In this document: one piece after another, positions 1 to 24,204 of the stretch
Position numbering within the stretch: position 1 is the first letter of the stretch
Layout of the letters: the number at the start of each line of letters is the position of its first letter
From: Tomocerus qinae
Taxonomy: Eukaryota; Arthropoda; Collembola; Entomobryomorpha; Tomoceridae
Assembly: GCA_020055645.1 (NCBI GenBank)
Contig: CM034549.1
Location: forward strand, 23,705,930 to 23,769,929
DNA: 64,000 nucleotides
Reading direction: 5' to 3'
Made by a program: the position numbers and the translations under genes
Notes under the pieces: generated by a model
The model's input: the letters and a program-made list of their open reading frames with translations, nothing else
Told to the model about the DNA's origin: nothing
Databases searched by the model: none

Positions 1-100
1 AATTGTGTACGTATGCCCAATTTTTTATGCATTGATAACTTCCTAAATCACATGCTCCCATTCAGCAATAGAGAAAGTGATCTCATTCATTTATCTCTTA

Positions 101-12680
<12,580 letters not shown>

Positions 12681-15370
12681 TTGTTAGCTTCCGAACGTCA
12701 CTCGTTACTCTAATAACTACAAATGAAAAATGAAATTATTTTCTTCATTTCAGATAAGGTACTAAAATTTACACGGATTAAAACATGCTTGGTGTCTATA
12801 AAGTGTTTCTATCTCAGATTAACCAGAGATTGTTCAGGAATCTGTTAGGTTAGGAATTCATATGTGCATAATATTCTGCTCTATGGTCTTGTCTATATAT
12901 TCTGAGTCTTAAGGTCAGGATTATTTTTGGATCTTTACTATCACACAGAGTTTGCTTGTTTACGTAAGCAAGAAGTCTAGGATGGGAGGAAGTGTATCTC
13001 ATGTAAGATTACGTCTATCTTGCCTTTGCTCTTATTCCTTCCATTTAAACACTTTAGCCTTATCCTTATTACAAGTAATTAATTACCAACATTAAAATTC
13101 AACTTAGTTCTTGAAGTCAATGATAAAAACAATAAAATTATACTGAGAAACAGTAAATTCAATGATACAGTTGATTTATAATATGATTTATATTCAAAAA
13201 GTGACATTTTATAGTAAAATACAATGAATGGAGGAAAACCTTCTATGATAATGCTCGTCTCTCGTAGCTCTTGTGTTGATGTATGATAGGAAGGGTAGCA
13301 AATAAAAGTTATCAATAAACCATGACTGTGACCGTGCGACGAGAAGGTAATAAATAATGTAAGAAGATGTCTGATGTGGCTGTAACAACTTACGTAGATG
13401 TTTACATCTGCTACTATTTAGTATTTACCAATCAATACATCATCCCGTTAATTTAAATGGAAATGCTTCATGCAAGAGTTATTGCAATACAATCACCGAT
13501 AAGAATATCTTATCTTATCATTGTCTCATTGTCAGTGAGGGATTATAATGTGCATTGTATCATAATTACTGTTCTTATATTCAACCTTTATAATTCAAGT
13601 AAAACCAACAGTATACCTGTATAAATATGATTAGTAACTACTTTCTATATTATCTAAATGTTGGGAAGATTACACGATTACATATGAAGTAAGTTGTATG
13701 TAATAGCTAACGTAATGCATACAATTATTATCCTTATGATTATGATTATTCTAGAGAGAATTTGTATCTGCTACGCCTGAATGCAGCAATCGATATCATA
13801 ATCACTTCTAATCTTACAGAAATGATTGAAGAGACCAGATCTTAAGGCCACCGAAAAGTCAGCATCTGTCACAGGATGATTGAGCGTCTATGATTTATTT
13901 CGGGATCTTCATTTGAACTTGAACTATAATATCTCGCACTTTGTATACGTTTGTACTGTGTTCAGTTCACCGCCTGAGTGTAATATCTGTACATGAAGAG
14001 TACTACGATTGTCCATTCGTCAAGAAAATGAATGAATCATTGCTAAAGTTTCTCAAAGCTAACTCCAACTTGAGCAAGTCTTGTTTAGCCCACCAAAGAA
14101 ATGTAAGTACATGCAAAGTACTAAGTACAAAGTGTAAAGATAGATAGCTGGTTTAACTACCACAGATCTGTGTACAAATGACTATATGAAGAGGATGTGG
14201 GTAGTATTGGGCAGCGAACAATTAGAAACAGATTTAAATGATGATTTGTACATAGGAAAAGTCTGGATGGATTGTCCGGGTTTATGCAAATCATTAAAAT
14301 TGAAAGATTCCTTTCCTGCTAGTTGGCTAGGGCGATATTTAGCTTCGATTCTGCACTATTTCTTCCATGCAATAGAAGAGGAGAGCGTTGTGAATTTTGC
14401 GATATCAAAATGCAAATGAATTATGTAGAACAATATAAAATACAAAACTAATCTACTCAATTAAGCACCTAATGTTTATAGCCTATCACTTCAAACGACT
14501 ACTTTTGGTCACTTGGATTTCTTCTTCTAGCAACACAGTCTATGAAATTATGTCTTCAAGCAACCTAGAGAAGTTTTTACAATTTAATTGAAATGAATTC
14601 GGCTGGAAATGTACGGTGTACATATACAATGAAATTGAATACAAACGATCATTGAAAATAGATTGCATTTGTACTCAATTTAGAAATTGCTGTATTATTT
14701 AGGAAATTCGTCTTCATCCTGCCTTTTTAATATTCTTATACATATGATATTACATAGTGCAGGCACAAGACTTTAAAATATTTATTTGCATGCACATGTT
14801 AGAAAATAAAAATTGGCCACAATGAATCGATAATGTCTGCCAGTATGATGAAACATAATACACCATTAATTTCCGCAATTATGGTGTTTCATGGAGAACT
14901 AAATGCTTTGAAACATCAGTACTGGCTCCGTATTACGGAGTCTGTAACACCTGGATAAATATGATCCCATTCTTGGTACATGTGCTTTTTAAATACATCC
15001 GCATGCCCGATGAAAAATTAATACCTAAGTTTTGGCTAATATTATGCTAAAACCTTGATTGTAGAGTAGAGTGGTGCTGTTACCTATTGGCATCGTGGCT
15101 CATAGACTTACTAAAGCACAATCATCACAATTAGTAGTAAATATTTTGTGAAAATCAGAAAATGCGTGAGCATCTAATCTGCCGATTTACACCAATCCTA
15201 ATTTTTGGAACTAGATGAATCTGTAGAAGTAATGAGAGGATTTATTCATCTGAAGTGAAAGAGTTTTGGGGCGACATTATAAATAAGCTACAGTTACATT
15301 TGCCATATTTATATAACAAATTAAGCAGTGCAATCTAATATACCTACTACTTATACGTGGATTAGATAAA
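12681..15370. other. Intergenic region between PFKFB and astacin with two weak ORFs
   Basis: This region should hold the PFKFB distal promoter (minus strand) and the astacin promoter (plus strand). Two + ORFs stand out slightly: 13941-14147 (68 codons, with an exon-like stretch ending at an AAAT|GTAAGT donor at 14102) and 14186-14419 (77 codons). I tried to splice them through the 63-nt gap between the GTAAGT and a CACAG acceptor (14165). The phases do not agree, so they are not called as a gene. Neither resembles a family I know. Confidence 0.35.
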
Positions 15371-17297
15371 ATGATAATGTTTAGGAATTTACTAACAAGT
15401 TTGATACTGATTACCTCTGGTTCTTTATCAAGAAAACAATTCCCAAATGTTTACGCTGGGAGAAGTGTTCCAGACAGCAAAGTTGATCCCAAAGATTCCT
15501 TTGTTCAAACTGAAAATGAAGGTGAAAATTAAAAATACACTTTTCAATATTATTATCTTAAAAATTGCACTATTGATTTAGTTTTTTCTTCGATAATTGA
15601 TTGATAGTATTGTAGATATTTGGATAGTCTGAGTGATACATACGTGGCAATAACAATGCATATGCGTACTGTGCTTTAAAATATAATCTGAGTTCCAGAT
15701 GACTATGAAGACGATAATGGTGAGAATGAGGAAACGATTGGATGGAAAGAAAAGAACCAACCAACAGCATTCAACCGTATAGGTGACATGCTAGTACCCG
15801 TTGCTGAATTTTATTCTGGAATTTTTACAAGGAAGTGGACAAGGAGTAGAACTGGACTGGTTTTCGTATATTCTAAGAGCTTCAGTAAGTTAGCATTTAT
15901 GAAACCATTACATTTAATGCGCAAATAATACCTTAGATCCCAGTCTCTGTTAATACAAGCATATCTATACAATCTACATGTATCTATATCTTAAGATTTG
16001 CACATAGCATTTATACTTAATAAGATATTCTGTAGTTGAAATGTGAATTGAATGCTGAATGAAAGCTGGACCTGAATACTCACGTTTAAGAAACATTTTT
16101 ATGAATTCCCTACTCCCATTAATTAATTTTTCTTGCAGTACTTGTTTGTGCTGTTCGGATTTAATGAGTAATTTATAAGCTTTTCTCACATTGATGTCAC
16201 TGATAATGTTTTCGTGTCTATTTTCAGGTAAAAAAGAAGTTTCTGTCCTTGAGTCAGCTGTAAATGATTTAGCAACGTCCTCGTGCATACCCTTAAGAAT
16301 ACTAAATGAGACTCAATATCGTAATGAGAGAAACAGCTTAAGAAATTATGTTTACATTACAAGATATAGACAGGGATGCTACTCCAATGTTGGAATGTTG
16401 GGTGGTAAACAGGTAATTCTTTTGCATAAATCTTTCCGGATTCTTCCTTAACGATATTTCATCCAGTATTTAAATAGATGTTTGAATTGAGATTAACATT
16501 CATGAGTAATTAAATTTTCAGAGGTTGCATCTGCAGATAACATTCTTCTTCTGTTTTTATGACCTTATGCATTTACTCGACATGAATTAATGGTCCGATT
16601 CAAACCTGTCTGTAAACATGGGAGGCTATTGATTAATATCGATTTAAATGATAATTCTCTGCCTGAATCATTTTTGAATACTTTTTATAGCGTCTCAACC
16701 TTGACCCATATGGATGCATAAATAAGGGCAACGTTTTACATGAATTTATCCACACATTAGGCTACGAGCACGAGCAGTCACGACCAGATAGAGATCAATA
16801 TGTCTCTATAAACTATAAAAATGTTCTTAGAGGTCAGTCGTAATTATGTATTCTCCATCAAAAACATTTATCAACCATAAGCTATATACCGGTATTAATA
16901 CATTAGAGGTTATACGCAGAGTCATTATTATTTCAGATTTCAGAGTGTAGTTATCTTAATGTAGTCTTATTGATTTTCTCATTTATAGGGTACGAACCGA
17001 ATTTTTGGATATCTAGGCGGTCTACAATTGTCGGACCATATGATTTTGAATCAATAATGCATTACAGAGCTGATGCTTTTGCAAAAAATCCTCGAATTCC
17101 AACAATAACGTCCAAGGTAGTAAAAGTTGATTGACAGTATGATTCATTGATTCACTAAAAATCCCATCTTGACCTAGGTTCCTGGTAAAAGCATTCCTGT
17201 GAGAAACGGGTCTCGGCTTACAGATTTGGATATTTTAAAAATAAGGGCTATAACTGGGTGTAATGACAATGAGAACTCTACTACTACCACTAAATAA
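15371..17297 (+). CDS. Astacin-family (M12A) secreted zinc metalloprotease
   Basis: Six coding exons: 15371-15521, 15699-15884, 16228-16412, 16691-16832, 16989-17116, 17178-17297; they sum to 912 nt (303 aa) with every phase consistent. Residues 1-20 form a hydrophobic signal peptide, and a short acidic propeptide follows. The catalytic domain has the complete astacin signature: HEFIHTLGYEHEQSRPDRD from about residue 191 (three zinc-binding His, catalytic Glu, family Glu/Arg/Asp) and the Met-turn SIMHY near residue 245. The four cysteines in SSCIP, QGCYS, YGCIN and TGCND fit the two disulfides of the fold. There is no CUB, EGF or ShK domain; it is a minimal enzyme ending in a Ser/Thr tail. 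It probably acts extracellularly, for example in digestion or matrix processing, but the substrate cannot be read from sequence. Confidence 0.93.
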
Positions 17298-18376
17298 TCA
17301 GCATTAATAAACATTACTTGTTTTAGCCAAAATTTACTCGTATTGCATATCTTTCTTGTCTTTTATTTTTAACACGCATCTAAACCAAACAATGTTCATT
17401 GTTAGTTATACCTACGTCATACTGAACAAAGTTATCTATGCTAATGACACAAAATGTAACATAAACACATTCAAAAATTCTCCTTAAAATAAACATTACA
17501 TTGTTATACTAATGGAGTGTTAACATACATAATACACAATCGTAATAATGACAGAAAATGTATATTGACCGAAATAATATTTTATTGCGACACGATGCGC
17601 GTTTGTTTTGGTTGAGATATACAAAGCGGGTTTCATTCACAATATGTTATTGTAATGCTTCTTGAATACATATAAAGGGATAGGCTATAAAACAGTCTGT
17701 GACAAACAGATACCACTTTGGAACATTGCATAGTAGATAGAGCACCAAACAAAAATATCTAAATAATAATCCACAGAGTGATAGACAATTAAAATGGTCA
17801 TCGTTGTTTACAATTTTTGGTTGGGTCAAGTCCATGATTGATAATTCAAAATATTCTTACAGATACGCTACAATGATGATAATGACTTATTGGCTCTAAG
17901 CAGCTCTCACAAACATTTAATGTATATCTATTTACCTATATATACTATTTTTATATAACTACAGGTTAATAGCACATTGTATGGCAATTAGTAAAGATTT
18001 TTTAACATAAGGACATTCAAAGGACAAAATACAAACATTTCCGTACTTTGTACCTAAACTTAACACAGAAGAGGACAAGTAGAATCGGAAAGCATAATTA
18101 TTATTCAGAAGACAAAGTTTTTTGAGAAAAATTAATTGTGTACATATAGATGCACGTGAATAAACTTACATTTAAGTCGTTTCACAATAGACTCTCCAGT
18201 ATTCATTTTCAATTATTTTACTCAGTATAATATAGTTTTTAGATAGATGTAGTTTAGGTACCGATGATAAATACGAAATACGATTTAGCATGAACGTAGA
18301 TTCGATTTTAGTTTGATTAAATAATCAATCACAATAATGAGAAGGTTTCACATGTCATGCTGTTCATATAGAAAAT
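17298..18376. other. Intergenic, 3' flanks of astacin (+) and syntaxin (-)
   Basis: The two genes converge here, so this stretch holds their 3' untranslated regions. Apart from short AT-rich ORFs nothing else is seen. Confidence 0.5.
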
Positions 18377-20135
18377 CTAACTGCTATAATAAATTACCAG
18401 AATGACGAAAATCAGAATTGATATACAGGTAATCAGGATGCACAATTGCTTTTTCCTTGCTTGGGTCTGCAAAATAAAAAATCACGTTAAATATTCTTAC
18501 AAAAATATCAATAACAAAAAGTCAACAAAGAAAAACCATGTTGAAGTTTGAATTATTTCAAAATACTTTTTTAATATACTAGAAAACCGGCTTGTATTGC
18601 AGTTAAAATTTTACCTGATAATGCGCAGCCCTTCCTAATTGGGTCGTACCTTCTTCCACTTGTATCTGGGCAGACTCCACATGAGCTTCTATAGAATCAA
18701 CGGTCTCCCCCTGCTCGTGGACCATTGTTGCTAGCTCTTTAAAAATTTGATTCACATCCAGAATATCTGATTCCAATTGTCTGATGGCTTGTTCTCGCTG
18801 TCTGATGGATTCTAACTCTTCTTGAGTAACTTGTTCATCTTCAAATAAAAGCTGCTGTTGATGCGGTTGATATTTTGGCACTCCAGGAGGGGGATCGATA
18901 TTATACTGGTGCTGTTGATTCGACTTCAATATTTCCTTTTCTTTCTGAGCTGAAGATCTATCAAAGAGGTGGTAAATAAATAAAATGTTCCCTTGCAATA
19001 AATTCAGGAGTGTATTTTGATTTTACCTTTGAATAGCCTGGAAAGAATTTAGAACCGAAGAAAAGTCTGCAGTTAGTTTTTCACGTTGGAGTTTCATCTG
19101 TCTTTGGTCAGAAATACCAGCAGAATTCAAGTTGAATTTGTTTAATTCTTTCAAATCTTCATTTGTATCCTTTGCCAATTGTCCAGTATAGTGGGTTATT
19201 TTGTGTCTGGAAATATAATTTCATACAAATTAATGTTCATAATTTGCAAGCTTTAAACAAAATTTTTGTTCATGAAATAATGGAGTACGAGATCTCAAGT
19301 CCTTAGATAACGTTCAAATTAATGCTACTTGTTACTATTGCATAGTTTAACACATTTCACAATAATTAGGTTCATCCGTAAATTGCTGGAAATTAGAGTT
19401 TCATTAGATAGAATAATGGAGTAGAAAAGGAAGCTTAAACTTGACTTATAATACTGAATAAGAATCAGAAATTAAACTTTCCCAATTGAAGTTGCTACAA
19501 TTAATATGTTCTAAGAAATTCATTCATTTTCTTGAAACTGTATGTAAATTACAAGGCCAGGATCATGTTTTGAACCATGAACTGTCAGTTTTTAACAGCA
19601 AAAATCAGCATTTATCAGTTTTTCAACAATTTCAATCTAGTATTTTATGATTATAAATCTAATGACTTAGGTACATATTTTAGGTCGCGGTAGTAGGTAT
19701 ACAGTTACACAGTAGTGTACCATACACAGATTTAGATTTACATATATTTAGACTACATAAATTATATTCTTTCTTGATCTCATAACCCACTTTGTTCTTG
19801 CGATTTTCACTATGTTTTATGGAACTTACAGTTGTGACCTCAAATCAGCATTTGTGGACTGATCTAGAGATGAGCTGCTAATTTGATTTACCATTCTTGT
19901 CATGGAGGACACTAAAGTGTATATATTAAACATAAAAATTAATATTTTATCTAAATATTATAGCTTTTCGCTCATGATTGTTTATTTATAGAGTTAATAA
20001 ATTCCGGATTGTATTTTTTATTGCTTAAGGCTTACCATTTTGACTAATTTTCTGAATATTGGAAGCTATTGATTGAGCCTTCCTGTGGAATTCAGCTGGA
20101 TTTCCACTTTGTTGGTAATTTTGGTACAAATCCAT
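18377..20135 (-). CDS. Syx7: Syntaxin-7/12-like Qa-SNARE
   Basis: Five coding exons on the minus strand: 20135-20036, 19911-19830, 19206-19027, 18957-18615, 18466-18377; they total 795 nt (264 aa), close to the usual 260-280 aa. The N-terminal Habc-type helices include SIASNIQKISQN, typical of syntaxin-7/12. The SNARE helix runs through about residues 165-230 (LESIRQREQAIRQLESDILD then IFKELATMVHEQGETVDSIE), with the Gln expected for the zero layer. The protein ends in a basic RKKQ stop-transfer and a single hydrophobic anchor (CILITCISILIFVILVIYY) as a tail-anchored protein. It should drive fusion of late endosomes and lysosomes. The start ATG opens a 33-codon exon whose phase fits exon 2. 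An upstream non-coding exon is possible. Syntaxin-7 is favoured over syntaxin-12/13, but these are close paralogues. Confidence 0.93.
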
Positions 20136-23100
20136 TGTTGAAAGAATAATCGGAAATTGAGTTGAATTTCTTGATTAGCTTTTCCTTTTGCTTTTCTCTT
20201 CGCACACACAATCGCTTCACTTCGTTTGTGACTGGTATTGCCTTGCACCTTATCTGACAAAGTAGTTGAAAAAATAAAATAGTACACCAGTTGAATAAAA
20301 CCACAACTCAAAATTATGTACTGCACAACTTTATTCATTAGTATATTATTAGCAACAAACCTCTAGAAAGAATTTCCTGACGTAATGAAAGCAACGCACG
20401 GAACTCCTAATAACTCACAGGAAACAATAATAATAGGTACACTAATAATTATCTGTAAAAACCACCGTAATCACATTTATCTTGCCTATTCACTTAAATA
20501 CAGACGCAATTCGTACAATGTACCAAAAAGAACTTTATAAAATAGATGGACAACAGTAAAGCTACACCTTCCGTAATCTAAACCGCATCATTACAATAAT
20601 CACAAACCATTATCATTAATTTTGATAAAAACTGTTGTTATTAACAGAAATCAAAGTCAAAGTTACAGTGAGTCCAGCAAATCACGATTAGGCAGTTATC
20701 GGACAATTTTTGCGCTGTTTGCAATTGCGAACTCATATAAACATGATATAAATTATATTAAATGGGCACTGCCACTAAAAACAATAGTTAGTTATGTAGA
20801 TATAGATACACAATACACAGGTTCAATGGGACGTGTACCAATGACGAATTTGATGAATAATGGATCTAATAGTTACAGATGAACAGATTTTGTATAAGGA
20901 ACGACAGAATAAGTCGCTAAGTTTGTTAAATTAGGGCAGATTATTATATGAATATTACTATACTGCGCAAATAATGCAACAATTTATTTACTATACAAGC
21001 TTTAGTAATAGCTTCCGAGTAAATGATCCTATTTAGGAGGTGATGGATGTGAAACAGAGATATTCACATAATATTCCTCGAACAAATCACGGAATGACTT
21101 GACAGAGAGACAGCTGTAAAGGAAAAAACAGAGTATTTTTATCCTTATGGATATGGAATACCTAAAGGTGTATGTATTTGCTGCCCTCTGCGTTTCAATG
21201 TCTTCTCAACCTCTGCCTGATAAAGAATAGAAATCTAAATAGGCACGACATAGTAAACACAGAAGGCAGTATAATATACATTAGTAATTGTTAAATCAAG
21301 TTAGCATTGCTTATGATAATGCTCTTTGCAGTACATTACATGCAACATGCAAGTATGCAGTAGCAATTCTGTGAAAAGTCTACATATCTCTCAAGTTAAC
21401 TTGATCCATGTGAAATTACACTCCTCATTTACAACCGCAATCATTTTAGTGATAGCAAAAACTAATGACTCGTGTCATTCAAGATCTTTCAGGCAAAATA
21501 TTTATAGGTCCAAATCAAGGCAAATATAACCTAACCAGGTAGCCTTTTGCCATAATATTTCTAATAAAACTTCACTTTTTCCCTCGACAATCGCAGTGCG
21601 TTACGGTTACACTACCGTAACTATGGTCCCCTATTCGGGGTCTCTTACTGAGATACGAGTTGGGAATAAAATGGCGATTTTATTCCCAAGAATGAAAAAA
21701 TTGAATTTTTATTTGAAATATTACGGGAAAAGAGTACCTTATATAGAATGTTGTTATAGCTGCCTTGGGTCCAAATAAAGCCTTTACATAAAACAGATTG
21801 TCATTTCATATAGGATTTACATAACAAAATATCAAAACTCGTTTATTTTCGTGTACATAAATCCATGGAAAATTCCATGCTGATTTTTATACTAAAAACA
21901 GAGATAAATAGTTCAGATACTCTCGTGTTTGTTTCAATTTTATAAGAATTGAAAATTTCACCGCATATTACATTTCACATATTGAAAGATTTTAGTACGT
22001 TGTAATCTCCAGTCTGAGTCTAAACTGAAGAACGTCTAAATGCAAAATGCAACTGCATTGCCAAATAAAATGCAGCTTACACCATCGTATAATAAGATAA
22101 TAAAATGTTGCACTCGATATGTTGTAAATTGTGATCATAATCGCATGTATAATACATGCTACATGACGATCAATGATGTTAATAGTTCTTATCCAAGATT
22201 TTGTTACCGATATTTTTACTTGTACTTCAAGGTTTTGCTTTCAATGCATAGTGCATGATTTTTATATACTTGCAGATAAAAGTTAGGCATCTGACTTTTA
22301 CTTTTCATTAAAAGGTACACAAAAGTTGCAAAATTGGAGCCAACTACCTAGTAAGCGTATAATATTTCTCTGAAAAAGTATGAGTAATTCATGTTGTTTA
22401 GCAAACTTTGAAGGTGTTTCATTTTGGAAAGAACGTTTATTTTTGCCATTAGACATGAACACAGTACAGTACAGCGTACCTTCTAGTACATTTTATTACT
22501 CAACTTATTGCTTTCTGTAGCCCTTTACCTCAATGACTTTCATATCTCATAGGAGCTAAAGGGTACATCTTTGCACATAAATAGTGTATGCAATTTGTTC
22601 ATGGTTAACCCTGTAATATATTACAGCATTATAAGTAGTACTGCCTAGAAAACATTTATTCTTTTCTATCTGGGTATACCTATTGTATCTATGCATACGT
22701 ACATAAAAGTATTTTATGTCCATACATTAGTGATATGCAGCATCTGTATTGTAAAATTGTGGCATACCGAAGTAGGAGCTAAAAGTAGTTGCACAACTCG
22801 TAGAGTGTACTGTATAGATTGAGAGAGAAGGCTAAACGCCCCAATGGAGTTGGCATACCTGCATTGCATAGGCGTATGAAGAAAAGTCCGGGAGTTTCCA
22901 TTTCCATCAGCTACAATGGCCTAGCTAACATCGGAACTGTAAGTTAAAGATAAGTATTTAACAAGCGTCCTAAGCGATTGTCAGATACCGGCTTGACGTC
23001 AAAGATTAAACCATCATCATCATCAGGCAAGGAGCAGTTCCATTCCGTGTCCTTTAAGAAAGAGGCTACGCGAGACAGTTGTCTTCTGTACAGATGCAGC

Positions 23101-24204
23101 CAAAACCTTCGCAAAAAGCAAAGCCAAACAAGTAAGCTAAGTAAGTAAACAAGTAAGTGTATGAGTCAGTGTACGTTTGTGTGTAAGAATGTACCTTTTA
23201 CCTATACGTAGACCAATCTTGCATGTGTACTCAATTCATTCGAACTCTATGCCATTCACACACAGCAGAAGGCTTAATAAAAGTACAGCCAACTTTATAC
23301 GCTTTCTGTTGGGTGGGATGTCTTTTTCGTTACCTATAATATAATGCTTGTGTGTGTATGACTGAATATATGAAAGCTATGAGTGAGTGATTGTATGTAA
23401 CCATTCTGTAGGGTGTACGAACTTTATACATTCAACCTATTTCATTTCACATGCTTACATTACCTACACACGTATAACATTCGCTAGACTCACTTTTCTA
23501 CATACATCATTTCTACCTAGTTGGTTGGAACCTTTTTATAAGTCTTTAATATAGTTCTGTACTAGTACAATACATACACATACAGTGTTCAACTAAAGAC
23601 AAACTTCGCTTAGCTCATTACTAGCCACTCAATGACAAATACAATGTATTAGAAGCTTATTTAAGCGGATGCCTTTTCTCTCCATCACCAAACTGATGGT
23701 ACAAAAATAATTATCCTACACTGTATTTTCTCCTCTGTGTGGTAGCAAAATATTTTTGCTCGTCAAAACAAACTTATTTTTTGACAGTTTCCAATTTTTA
23801 AAGGTTAGTGCCTACATTTTCCTTTCTTTTCCTATATTTCTTAAATTTTCCAAATTAAGCCATTTTTCATCAATAAAATCATTGTATTTCAACCTTTGTC
23901 ATAACTGATTTAGTATAATGGGAATAGATATCTCATTTTCTACCGGGAAAAGTTCAGTTCAAGTTCTTTATCCAATTGAATGACACAAAAATAACCGATT
24001 TAATTTGAAATTTATTTATTTCTACAATACAATATGCTGTAATTCTTGGCTTTTTGTGTTTATAATGCTAAAGATTACAGGGTTTTTATGTACAAAGGGG
24101 TCTAAGAGATTGAGATAGCTGGATATCTCGATTTATACACATCGCAGTTCTTAAATGGTTATAAATGACTTGCGTTGTTCTGGTCTGTTTGCGAATTTAG
24201 GCGG
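20136..24204. other. Intergenic region between syntaxin and brahma (divergent genes)
   Basis: About 4 kb without a supported coding gene; it must contain the upstream promoter of both neighbours. Noted items: a cluster of three hairpins at 21600-21689 (separate entry); a perfect CRE palindrome TGACGTCA at 22994-23001; an exon-like minus-strand segment around 22880-22930 ending at a GTATGC donor; and AAAG|GTTAGT near 23803, which could close a brahma 5' untranslated exon. The brahma coding exon itself is preceded by a TTTAG acceptor at 24200, so at least one upstream non-coding exon is expected here. Confidence 0.4.
21600..21689. repeat. Cluster of three inverted repeats (hairpins)
   Basis: The first stem is GTTACGGT/ACCGTAAC (21600-21607 with 21614-21621, 6-nt loop). 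The second is CCCC/GGGG (21628-21631 with 21637-21640). The third is a perfect 13-bp stem TTGGGAATAAAAT (21660-21672) pairing with 21677-21689 around a GGCG loop. They lie in a short GC-richer island in AT-rich DNA. The origin is unknown; a degenerate mobile-element fragment or a structured RNA are both possible. Confidence 0.6.

Noticed and set aside
13941-14419. Two-exon gene from the ORFs at 13941 and 14186
   Set aside because: Splice sites exist 63 nt apart, but joining them gives a stop or the wrong phase in every frame tested.
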